DNA from: an uncultured Bacteroidota bacterium | Lineage (GTDB): Bacteria; Bacteroidota; Bacteroidia; Chitinophagales; Chitinophagaceae | DNA: 34,260 nucleotides | Assembly (NCBI GenBank): GCA_903887415.1 | Contig: CAISPO010000061.1 | Coordinates: forward strand, 1-34,260 | Reading direction: 5' to 3' | In this document: positions 7,456-14,775 of the stretch, piece by piece | Numbering within the stretch: position 1 is the stretch's first letter | Layout of the letters: each line of letters opens with the position of its first letter | Translations under genes and position numbers: made by a program | The notes under the pieces: model-generated | Databases searched by the model: none | What the model saw: only the letters and a program-made list of their open reading frames with translations | Told to the model about the DNA's origin: nothing

Positions 7456-7477
7456 GGTTTAAACATGGTTTAAACAT
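7456..7477. repeat. Tandem 11-bp repeat with palindromic core
   Basis: GGTTTAAACAT occurs twice back to back (7456-7466 and 7467-7477). Each copy contains the self-complementary octamer GTTTAAAC. The helical-turn spacing of the palindromes is typical of a cooperative operator. It lies 20 bases before the orphan fragment at 7498. Confidence 0.7.
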
Positions 7478-7497
7478 TGCTGTAAACCGACTATATA

Positions 7498-7752
7498 TTG
7501 GGTATAACAGTGTCGGTTGCGGTAGTGGAACAGCCGCACATTGTGAAAACCGAAGACATTGACCTGGAAGATGTGAAGAAGTTCTTGGCTCAGAATGGCT
7601 TTGAGAATACACGAAGAAACGACTACTATAACAATGATCTCGGCGTCATTTTAGAGGACCTGCATGATGAGAACGTAATTAGTTCGGGCCAAATACCATT
7701 CTTTATATATACTGTTTTTTATCTGACCGACAAGTTTTATGAGCCTGTGTAA
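7498..7752 (+). pseudogene. Orphan C-terminal fragment, kinase-loop-like (84 aa)
   Basis: The frame opens at a TTG (7498) with an in-frame stop at 7483-7485 and no good start. The product contains FLAQNGFENTRRNDYYNNDL and then ILEDLHDENV, a D-x-H-x-x-N pattern like the catalytic loop of protein-kinase-fold proteins, then FFIYTVFYL. I associate this combination with the C-terminal part of larger polyvalent mobile-element proteins in Bacteroidota, from memory. No ATP-binding lobe is present. It is most likely a remnant left at the island edge; a small intact protein using TTG is less likely. Confidence 0.5.
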
Positions 7753-7832
7753 AAGGCCATCTTAAAAATAAAAATCACTTTCCCGAAATTTAGTTGTATG
7801 TTTAGTTATTATTTAATTTCAATTCAATCAAA

Positions 7833-8024
7833 ATGGCATCAGGTACAGTTAAGTTTTTCAACAACACAAAAGGATTTGGATTCATCACGCCCGACGATGG
7901 CGGTAAGGATTTGTTCGTTCACGTTTCCGGCACAAAAGAGGAAATCCGTGATGGCGACAAAGTAACTTTCGATGTAGAAAACAGCCCAAAAGGCTTAAAT
8001 GCAGTGAACGTTAAGCGCTCTTAA
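7833..8024 (+). CDS. Cold-shock protein (CspA family)
   Basis: A 63-residue single cold-shock domain that binds single-stranded RNA or DNA and acts as an RNA chaperone in the cytoplasm. RNP1 is visible as KGFGFI (13-18) and RNP2 as LFVHVS (27-32), with the expected aromatic surface and full family length. It stands alone and ends in a strong hairpin terminator. It is the first gene of clear core-chromosome type after the island. Confidence 0.96.
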   Translation: MASGTVKFFNNTKGFGFITPDDGGKDLFVHVSGTKEEIRDGDKVTFDVENSPKGLNAVNVKRS

Positions 8025-8047
8025 TTTTCCCCATTTCCATTTCATTA

Positions 8048-8076
8048 GCTAAAGCCGCTTTTTAAGTGGCTTTAGC
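8048..8076 (+). terminator. Terminator of the cold-shock gene
   Basis: GCTAAAGCCGC (8048-8058) pairs with GTGGCTTTAGC (8066-8076) over 11 positions with one wobble pair, with a T-rich loop. It is followed by TTGTTATTTT. Confidence 0.85.
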
Positions 8077-8159
8077 TTGTTATTTTCTAAATGCAATTGA
8101 ATTTGCTCGCTGGATGGCTATGTTCGGTATTTTCCGGACCAGCAATTGGTTGCGTTTAA

Positions 8160-8167
8160 TATCTTTG
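8160..8167 (+). promoter_or_regulatory. -7 promoter element before the 8172 gene
   Basis: TATCTTTG is an exact TAnnTTTG match. No good -33 element was found at the expected distance. If the box is active, transcription would start at about 8172, which favours the second ATG (8211) as the start of the gene. Confidence 0.4.
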
Positions 8168-8171
8168 CTTT

Positions 8172-8438
8172 ATGAAGGACCCCGCAAGCCAGGGAGATAA
8201 CAATACTCCTATGAAAAGGTTAATGCCTTTTCTGAGAACTCTTATTGAAGTGGGGTTTATCATCTTTCTTTTCTACTCAAACCTCTTGATGGCTGAATTT
8301 ATGCCTGCCGGCAAGGGGCGGGCCAATGGCCTGATCTGGGCGATACAAGACATTTTCACGATCCGCAATTTCATCATTGCTGTTGTCGCTGCATACATTG
8401 GCCATTTCGCATTCGGTTACGTACGTAAAAAACTGTAG
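8172..8438 (+). CDS. Small membrane protein, 88 aa (or 75 aa from 8211)
   Basis: Two hydrophobic segments are visible: FLRTLIEVGFIIFLFYSNLL and IRNFIIAVVAAYIGHFAFGY. Both ends are basic (MKRL, RKKL). The first ATG is at 8172, but a consensus -7 box ends at 8167, so the ATG at 8211 (MKRLMPFLRTL) may be the real start, with a leader of about 39 bases. Function is unknown. It is an inner-membrane protein by composition. It converges with the porin remnant on the other strand, 12 bases apart. Confidence 0.65.
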   Translation: MKDPASQGDNNTPMKRLMPFLRTLIEVGFIIFLFYSNLLMAEFMPAGKGRANGLIWAIQDIFTIRNFIIAVVAAYIGHFAFGYVRKKL

Positions 8439-8450
8439 CCGGCCCCAATT

Positions 8451-9790
8451 TTAAAAGCGGATGTACATATCTGCCGCTATTGAGTACTGATCCTTTTTAG
8501 TTCCATTATCATATGGAGTTATCCCGGTGCCATACGCCGTTTCATACCTGATTTCCGGGCGTATGGTGATCAGGTCGCTGAAATGATGAACAAAGCCTAT
8601 GGTATGACTGGTATAAGCGGTCGCATAACCGGTACGGTTGCCCTGTGGATCATTGAGGAAGTCGTTACGGATTGAGATGTAATTGCTTTTGGATACTTGT
8701 ACCTGGAAAAAATTCACTAACCCCACAGCGGAAGAAATACCTGGAGTGAAAGCACCCGGACCTGTCCCGGCAAAATAAGATTCCGGTGGCCCACTGATCA
8801 CAGTACCGCCAGTAAGTGCGTCCTTCTGCCACATATAGTACATCTCTGTCATCATGTGTACTTTCTCACTGAATTTGTGCCCCCATGTTTCTACAACCAT
8901 TTGCAAATTGTCATGGTCATTGGTATAATACCCTTTGCCAATTGAAGTAGCGCCTCCGTAAAGGGAATTGTTGTTATTCTTTGACACCCAGCGGGCCATA
9001 AGCATCCCGTTCAGGTTTGCAGAATTGCTCCAGGGGGCCACATCATTTCCTGCGTGTGCTCCAAACTCGAACTGAAAATATTTGCTAAGCCGCACAGTGG
9101 CCTGTACACCAGTGAAAGTATAAGGGTCAACTGTGAACATAAGCGAATGGGAGTACAGGTAATTGTCGGGCGCCCACTGGGCTTCAATATCGGAGGGTGA
9201 AATGAAGCGTCCGGCTTTGATGAGCATCCCTTCTGCTACATTGGGAATGTAGAGGAGCATATATACCTGTGTAGGGTCGTATCCGTACAGTTGATTGCGC
9301 TTAAGTAACTGGTCGCTGAATATACCTTTTGCAATGGTATAGCGATAGTCCATACCATAGATATTGTCAACGAGAAAACCCCAATCCACATGATCTGTCT
9401 GAACGGTATTTGGCTGACGCTCTACGCGAAAAATAAACTGGTCGAGCATGAGCGAATTTGGTACAAGATCATAGGCTGTAGGTGAATTGGAATGTTTAGA
9501 TGTGCTCACATCACCACCGCCGTCAACCCAGCCATAAAACTTGATCCGGTTCTTTTGTTAACCATGCGCAGGAATTTTTGCAAAGGATAATACGTATCAT
9601 CGCCAGGAAGCCCGATAACAGGTGCGCCATCCCATTCAGAACCGGGGAATGTTGCAGACAACGGGCTCGGCAAACACCTGGAAATGGTATCAGCAGATGA
9701 TATGGCGGTATCGCCCTGTGCGTGAATACGAACATTACAGAGCATAAGTATGCTAGTCGCCATACAGAAGATTGCGCGTATTTTATTCAT
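8451..9790 (-). pseudogene. OmpL-like outer-membrane beta-barrel porin, split by a frameshift
   Basis: The gene reads in two frames. The first (9790 to 9506) carries a signal peptide (MNKIRAIFCM to IHAQ) and ends KRTGSSFMAG with a premature stop. The second (to 8451) carries the barrel, with DYRYTIAKGIFSDQL, NYLYSHSLMFTVDPYTFTG and a C-terminal strand ending AADMYIRF. Around 9550 the second frame, read upstream, gives NRIKFYGWVDGGGDVSTSK, the expected continuation of this family. One extra A in the AAAA run at 9553-9556 (as plus-strand T) would join the frames. The family is bbp2/OmpL-like porins by recollection. The same-strand neighbour at 9877 is a paralogue. It is either a real pseudogene or a one-base sequence error. 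Confidence 0.85.
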
Positions 9791-9815
9791 TCTACAGTTT
9801 TTTTGTAATAATACA

Positions 9816-9848
9816 AAAAGTGGCGAATCTTTCGATTACGCCACTTTT
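9816..9848 (-). terminator. Hairpin terminator between the two porin genes
   Basis: AAAAGTGGCGAATC (9816-9829) pairs with GATT-A-CGCCACTTTT (9834-9848) around TTTC, with one bulged base. The stem has A/T ends on both sides, so it could work in both directions. It follows the upstream porin (stop at 9877) on the minus strand. Confidence 0.75.
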
Positions 9849-9876
9849 AAATTAGTTACACACTCAAGACAACTTG

Positions 9877-11289
9877 TTACAGGCGGAAAAGGAAAGCTGC
9901 AACAAGCCTGTTTTCTGATGTTACCAGATCTGGGGCCCAGCCACCTGTTAACGGAGTATAAGTATATCCGCTGGGCGAAGTAACACCTCCGGGGCCGGCA
10001 AAGTAATTTACACTTGCCTGGCGGTGTACCCACTCCAGTTTAAATTCTATGCTCTGATTAGGCGTCCAGCTAAATCCTGTAGAGCAATCCCATCCGGTAA
10101 ACTGATCACCGGGATTTTCAGAGAACGGATGTGTACCTGCAGTCTGTGTAGGATTGCTTGGGTTGGGCAAAGGGCTTGCATCGCCCGTTGGGGCAAGAAC
10201 AAGGTAGCGGCCCGGGTTTGTCATCCAGCCACCGCCTATATACCATCCTAAATGATTCTTACAAAACCACATTTTGTTGTACACCATGAAGCTCGCAAAA
10301 TACTGGGCAGGCCCTTTTACAGGATCGCTTGTAAACCCATTTACCCCATCTCCCTGCTCAAAGCCTACATCCCCGGTTGCTGTTAATGCCATCCGGCTCA
10401 GGCCCTTTGACTGGCGGTTGTTAAAATATCTCAGGAACAGGCTGTTATCTGAATGGAACCTATGCCTGCCCACAAGGCCGGCAGCATCGGTGCCCCAATA
10501 ATCATTGGTAAGTATCCTGAAATATTCCCTCGGGGTATAAGTAACATTGCACCCCACGCCCGGCAACGCATTGAACGACCCATAGCTCTGCCACCCGTTA
10601 ATGATCCAGGGCTCAATCTTTAAGTACTTGGTTGGGAATAATTGGATCCTGATACCGTTAAAGAACCACGGTGTATTATCGGAAGTAAAGGATGCCTGGT
10701 ATTCCCAGTTCTCTTCCTGGTAATAAGAGTTAAGCCCGATGTAGGACATGAACAATCCAAAATCCACATTAATACCGTACATCACGTCAAAGTGATAGCC
10801 TGCATATGCTTCATTAAGATATCTGTACGCATCGTCAAGATTGTACTGGCCACGATAAACGCTGAGATCATTTCTTGGAACCACCTGCGAGCGGGCGCCA
10901 AACTGTGTCATGATCCTTGCGTGGGCGTTGCCATAAGTGAAATCACCACCTAAGTTTATCGCGGAGATCACCATTTCATCATTGCGGGCAAGCGCGGTAG
11001 AGCCCACCACGGTGTGATCTATAGGGTCATTGAAAGAGTGGGTGATGTTGTTATCAACCATGATACTTGGGGTAAAATAGGGAATATGGAATACAGATGA
11101 ATCCCTTCTGTCACTGCCGTTCATCCAGGTCAGGTCAAATCCATCCAGGGGTATTTTTGCTTCAGGCGCTTCAGGAGCCGGAGCCGCTGTCCCATCGCTG
11201 GGGTTTGTAGATTGCGCGTTAGCCTGATGGGTAAGCATCATAGCCACCATCGCTATTAGTCCGATTTTTGTTCTCTTCATTTTTTGCAT
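9877..11289 (-). CDS. OmpL-like outer-membrane beta-barrel porin
   Basis: An outer-membrane barrel protein with signal peptide MKRTKIGLIAMVAMMLTHQANAQ, a Pro/Ala-rich linker and many amphipathic strands. Recognisable stretches are FDLTWMNGSDRRDSS, YQEENWEYQASFTSDNTPWF, KIEPWIINGWQSYG and a terminal aromatic strand ENRLVAAFLFRL. It resembles the bbp2 porin family and the neighbouring broken porin. The frame is open to 11367, but a promoter at 11319-11349 lies inside that extension. The start is therefore ATG 11289 (MQKMKRTK) or 11280 (MKRTK). Substrate unknown; general solute diffusion is the usual inference. Confidence 0.85.
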   Translation of the reverse strand: MQKMKRTKIGLIAMVAMMLTHQANAQSTNPSDGTAAPAPEAPEAKIPLDGFDLTWMNGSDRRDSSVFHIPYFTPSIMVDNNITHSFNDPIDHTVVGSTALARNDEMVISAINLGGDFTYGNAHARIMTQFGARSQVVPRNDLSVYRGQYNLDDAYRYLNEAYAGYHFDVMYGINVDFGLFMSYIGLNSYYQEENWEYQASFTSDNTPWFFNGIRIQLFPTKYLKIEPWIINGWQSYGSFNALPGVGCNVTYTPREYFRILTNDYWGTDAAGLVGRHRFHSDNSLFLRYFNNRQSKGLSRMALTATGDVGFEQGDGVNGFTSDPVKGPAQYFASFMVYNKMWFCKNHLGWYIGGGWMTNPGRYLVLAPTGDASPLPNPSNPTQTAGTHPFSENPGDQFTGWDCSTGFSWTPNQSIEFKLEWVHRQASVNYFAGPGGVTSPSGYTYTPLTGGWAPDLVTSENRLVAAFLFRL

Positions 11290-11318
11290 TTTAGAGTGTG
11301 CAATTAATATTATGCTGG

Positions 11319-11349
11319 TAAAGATATTATTTAAGATCGTCTGATGCAA
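11319..11349 (-). promoter_or_regulatory. Promoter of the 11289 porin gene
   Basis: On the minus strand, TTG (11347-11349), 20 bases, then TATCTTTA (11326-11319) match the Bacteroidota -33/-7 form with one mismatch. It decides the porin start by placing transcription initiation downstream of the upstream in-frame ATG at 11367. Confidence 0.55.
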
Positions 11350-11395
11350 TACGCAGTAGCAAAACATTTAGAAGTACTTGCTGCGGCTCAGACTA

Positions 11396-11427
11396 TTGTA
11401 GTTTTTGCAGGTAATTTTATATTTTTG
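11396..11427 (+). promoter_or_regulatory. Promoter of the 11475 lipoprotein gene
   Basis: TTG (11396-11398), 21 bases, then TATTTTTG (11420-11427) match TTG and TAnnTTTG. The element is divergent from the porin promoter in the same intergenic region. Confidence 0.55.
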
Positions 11428-11474
11428 GTTTTTAGTGCTATATTACCGCCAAATTCTATTTAAAGACAAACCGT

Positions 11475-11939
11475 ATGACGCAGAAATTACAATCTGTTGG
11501 AGCCAGTTTCACAACATTACTGCTTGTTGCAGCTATTGCCGCGATATCCTTCTCTTCCTGCACAAAAACCGTCCCATCGCCGGCCAATGCAAAATTTGTG
11601 AGTAACTGGATAGGCAGCAACACCTGCTGGGACAACGAATTCTACGACACGGTCACTTACACCAACTATACTGAATACATCGGCGCCCAGGACGACGCTA
11701 ATCTTATTAAGATCGGCACATCCCTTGGGCTGGCTAATTGCGTAATAACGGTGCCGTTGATAGGGACAGTGAACAATAGTAAATTTGCAATTGCCCCGCA
11801 AAACTTTACCGATAATTGCGGCGGGGGGTACCTGGTATCCGGCAATGGTGCATTAAGTGCGTCGGGTACGCTAACTGTTTCAACAACCGTATCGAGCCAG
11901 TACATTACTACCTGTGTATTTACGGGCGTTAAACAATAA
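11475..11939 (+). CDS. Small lipoprotein, 154 aa
   Basis: The signal sequence ends in the lipobox FSSC with Cys29, so the mature protein is a lipid-anchored periplasmic or surface lipoprotein. The mature part has several cysteines (SNTCWDNEF, GLANCVI, TDNCGGGY, TTCVF) and a beta-rich pattern. I cannot name a family. It is divergent from the porin gene and convergent with the TPR gene at 11968. It ends 28 bases from that gene without a visible terminator. Confidence 0.8.
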   Translation: MTQKLQSVGASFTTLLLVAAIAAISFSSCTKTVPSPANAKFVSNWIGSNTCWDNEFYDTVTYTNYTEYIGAQDDANLIKIGTSLGLANCVITVPLIGTVNNSKFAIAPQNFTDNCGGGYLVSGNGALSASGTLTVSTTVSSQYITTCVFTGVKQ

Positions 11940-11967
11940 CAGCTTTTACCGTGGCCGGGAAAGGATA

Positions 11968-13218
11968 TTACTTCCACTTTTCCAATGCTTTGTCTATCTG
12001 CGCCTGTTTGGCGGCATCGCCGTTTTGTGAATAGATCTGTTTCAGCACGATCATCGTGTTATGATAGGTTGCCTTTTCTGCTTCCTGCAATGAAGCTGCC
12101 TTGCTATCAAATATCGTGAAGCTCTTCTCAAAATACGGCAATGCCCTTACAAGTTCTTCATTTCTTTTCGCGGTTAATCCCGCGAGGGTTTTATCATCGG
12201 CGTTTTGGCTGCCCGCCATTTGCTCGCTATACCAGCGCGAGTAGTTATAATATAACATCCCGAAATTAAAATTGTGGCTTGGATCATCAGGCACAAACCG
12301 CAGCGACTTGCCATAAGCATTTTCCGCCTTAGAGAATAGCTCGGAAAATTTTGCCGGCAGGGCAAGCAGCCTGCCCTGCGCATCTGCCGGGAACGCAAGG
12401 GCCACGCAAACATTTGCAAGCCGGAACAGTAGATCGGCATTACCGGTGTCCCTTCTTACCGCATCTTCCAGCTCGGGCAGCAACTCTTCGTTTGTTCCAT
12501 TATTTATGTAGTAATTTAGCTCTGCGATACGAAAATTTTCATTCTCTGGAAACTCGGTACGCGCTGCATTAATAGTTGCTATTTCCCGCGCGTTGTTTTT
12601 CTCTGCATCATACAGGTCTATCAGCGACTGGTAGGCCTCGGGATCGTCTTTAAAATCTCCTTTTATCATATCCTCCAGCAATCCGATGGCATCTTCACTG
12701 CGGCCCGAGCTGCCGGCTGATGTCACAGCATTTTTTTTAGCTTCATCTGCTATGTTTTTAAACTCACTGTTGTCCGCGAAACGTTTGCCATCCCCGATCC
12801 TGTATATAGCGTACACTTCTCTGAACTCGCTGTAAGCCCGGTCGAAAGATTTTGCCGAAAACAGTGTCGCCGCTTTATTGAACTTAATAATGGCAACGGA
12901 ATACAAAGGGTTATTGATCTCCATGCCATAATCTGGTTTTAGCGCCAGTGTCTTCAGAAACGAGCCATAAGCATCCGTAGCGGCGTTCGGACTATGTGCT
13001 GCAGCATCCTGTGCCAGTTGCAGGTACGCCATACCTCTCAGGAACCAGGCCTCGGGATCGTCTTTTGTCTTCTCGTGCTTTATAGCAGCATCAGCAAAAG
13101 GCAATGCCTTTTTATAATTGTCGGCTGCCAGGTATATCCTTGCAGAATCAAGATTGACGCGCTGCGCCAGTAAAGGCGTACTTAGTGTAAAAAGGAAAAA
13201 AATAACCGCTGCCTTCAT
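11968..13218 (-). CDS. Periplasmic tetratricopeptide-repeat protein, 416 aa
   Basis: The signal peptide MKAAVIFFLFTLSTPLLAQ is followed by helical TPR-like repeats, for example SARIYLAADNYKKALPFADA, PEAWFLRGMAYLQLAQDA and SHNFNFGMLYYNYSRWY. TPR arrays serve as protein-binding scaffolds. The length and architecture match common Bacteroidota exported TPR proteins of unknown partner. It ends convergently with the 11475 lipoprotein and starts 64 bases from the divergent 13283 gene. Confidence 0.8.
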   Translation of the reverse strand: MKAAVIFFLFTLSTPLLAQRVNLDSARIYLAADNYKKALPFADAAIKHEKTKDDPEAWFLRGMAYLQLAQDAAAHSPNAATDAYGSFLKTLALKPDYGMEINNPLYSVAIIKFNKAATLFSAKSFDRAYSEFREVYAIYRIGDGKRFADNSEFKNIADEAKKNAVTSAGSSGRSEDAIGLLEDMIKGDFKDDPEAYQSLIDLYDAEKNNAREIATINAARTEFPENENFRIAELNYYINNGTNEELLPELEDAVRRDTGNADLLFRLANVCVALAFPADAQGRLLALPAKFSELFSKAENAYGKSLRFVPDDPSHNFNFGMLYYNYSRWYSEQMAGSQNADDKTLAGLTAKRNEELVRALPYFEKSFTIFDSKAASLQEAEKATYHNTMIVLKQIYSQNGDAAKQAQIDKALEKWK

Positions 13219-13282
13219 GCTGATGATTTTGAAATAAATATAGGGAATAATTGTTTCCCTTCATTGTGATTAAACTTTACAT

Positions 13283-14749
13283 TTGTCTGTACGTCACCAA
13301 AACTATATTTTTCTGAGAAAGGCCATTTTTTTTTCGGTTATCGCGACGGCAGCTTTTTCCATCTCCTGCAACACGGGAAGTGGCGGCCAAGGCAGCAACA
13401 GCCGCCCCGATTCAACTGCTGTGCAAGCATTCGATGCATCGTTAACTAAAGGCACTGTAACAGACAGCATAACGTGCCACAAAGACGGCAGCCAGACTTA
13501 TGCACTATACCTTCCTTCGCACTACGATGCCACAAAAGCATTTCCCTGCATCTATTTTTTTGACGCTCATGCCCGCGGCTCCCTGCCGGTAAGGGCTTAT
13601 AAAGACATTGCCGAAAAATACGGTTTTGTACTCGTGGGTTCCAACGTTTCTCAAAATGGCACATCCTGGGAAGTCACTAATGCCGGGGTGCAGGCCCTGA
13701 TGGAAGATACACGGGCACGTATTAATATCGACCCTAAACGCATTTATACTGCAGGCTTTTCAGGGGGTGCGCGCGTAGCCTGCTCTGTGGCCATTCTCAA
13801 TGGCGGCGTGGCCGGGGCCATAGGGAGTGCAGCCGGGTTTCCGCGCGTGGAGCAGCCATTTCAAAGAAAATTCGATTATTTCGGTATCGTAGGCGATTAT
13901 GATTTTAACCTTGCCGAAATGGAGCAACTGGACGCTGCGCTGGAGCAAAATAGTTTTACCCACCAGTTGCTCACCAGCAGCGGCATACACGGCTGGCCTT
14001 CTGCGCCCGACTTCCAGGCAGGTTTCTTGTGGCTACAGGTAAATGCAATGAAAGAGCATCTGCAACCGGGCAACGATACTTTAGTGCAGGCAATTAAAAC
14101 CGACTTCGGTAAACGTATCGTTGTTGCAACAACTGCTGGCGAATGGACAAAAGCGCATAGTTTGCTTGCAGGCATCATAAGGCTGCTGAATGGATTGACA
14201 GACGTATCATCTTACAGCAAACAACTGGCGGAGATCGATAATAGTACCGGCTACAAAAACGCCATTGCCGCGCAGGGGCCGCTGAGACAAGAAGAAATGA
14301 AACAGCAGCAGGAATTGCAGCAGCAGTTTCCGGCACAAGGCGAAAAATGGTGGGCGGAAAAAATTAAGCAATTAAACCAAAATGCAGTTCATGCGAAAAC
14401 ACCGGAAGAGCGCCAGATGAACAAACGGGTGCTCAACTACCTGGGGCTTATAGGCTACATGTATTCAGACCATGCATTGAAAGCCGGTGACCTCGTCAAT
14501 GCACCTGCGTACCTGAAAATATTCAAAATGGCGGATCCTGGAAACCCCGATTGCGGCTATCTTTCAGCTACATATTATGCAGAGAAAGGAGACAAAAGCT
14601 CAGCGATCATCGCCCTCAAAGAATCTGTATCCCATGGGTTTAACGAAGTAGCCAAACTAAAAACAGACCCGGCCTTCAGCAGCATCCGAGATGATGCAGC
14701 CTTTAAAGACATAATAAAAAAGGCCGCTGATAATTACCTGGCAAAATAA
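13283..14749 (+). CDS. Alpha/beta-hydrolase-fold lipoprotein with TPR-like C-terminus, 488 aa
   Basis: The N-terminus (LRKAIFFSVIATAAF then SISC, Cys29) marks a lipoprotein. The first half is an esterase-like alpha/beta hydrolase: YFFDAHARG, nucleophile Ser160 in GFSGGAR, a GDYDF acidic region at about 204, and candidate His236 in GIHGWP. The second half is helical, rich in Gln and Glu, and ends in TPR-like repeats (NPDCGYLSATYYAEKGDKSSAI). The frame has no ATG start. TTG 13283 is the first candidate, but a TACATTTG -7-like box at 13278-13285 overlaps it, so a later non-ATG start is possible. A T9 run lies in the signal peptide. Substrate unknown. Confidence 0.8.
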   Translation: MSVRHQNYIFLRKAIFFSVIATAAFSISCNTGSGGQGSNSRPDSTAVQAFDASLTKGTVTDSITCHKDGSQTYALYLPSHYDATKAFPCIYFFDAHARGSLPVRAYKDIAEKYGFVLVGSNVSQNGTSWEVTNAGVQALMEDTRARINIDPKRIYTAGFSGGARVACSVAILNGGVAGAIGSAAGFPRVEQPFQRKFDYFGIVGDYDFNLAEMEQLDAALEQNSFTHQLLTSSGIHGWPSAPDFQAGFLWLQVNAMKEHLQPGNDTLVQAIKTDFGKRIVVATTAGEWTKAHSLLAGIIRLLNGLTDVSSYSKQLAEIDNSTGYKNAIAAQGPLRQEEMKQQQELQQQFPAQGEKWWAEKIKQLNQNAVHAKTPEERQMNKRVLNYLGLIGYMYSDHALKAGDLVNAPAYLKIFKMADPGNPDCGYLSATYYAEKGDKSSAIIALKESVSHGFNEVAKLKTDPAFSSIRDDAAFKDIIKKAADNYLAK

Positions 14750-14775
14750 TTCCGCTTACGATATCTGAAAGAGCA

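Larger units (their letters stand above)
7227..7497. other. Island boundary region without a gene
   Basis: This intergenic stretch carries a short direct repeat (GGTGGCA at about 7247 and 7259), a strong hairpin terminator at 7416-7443 and a tandem 11-bp repeat at 7456-7477, which are listed separately. AT-rich island sequence changes to the more GC-balanced chromosome around here. I could not find an att-site duplicate within the window. Confidence 0.4.

Noticed and set aside
11290..11367. N-terminal extension of the porin to the ATG at 11367
   Set aside because: It lacks signal-peptide character, and a promoter match at 11319-11349 lies inside it; the ATG at 11289 or 11280 gives a normal signal peptide.
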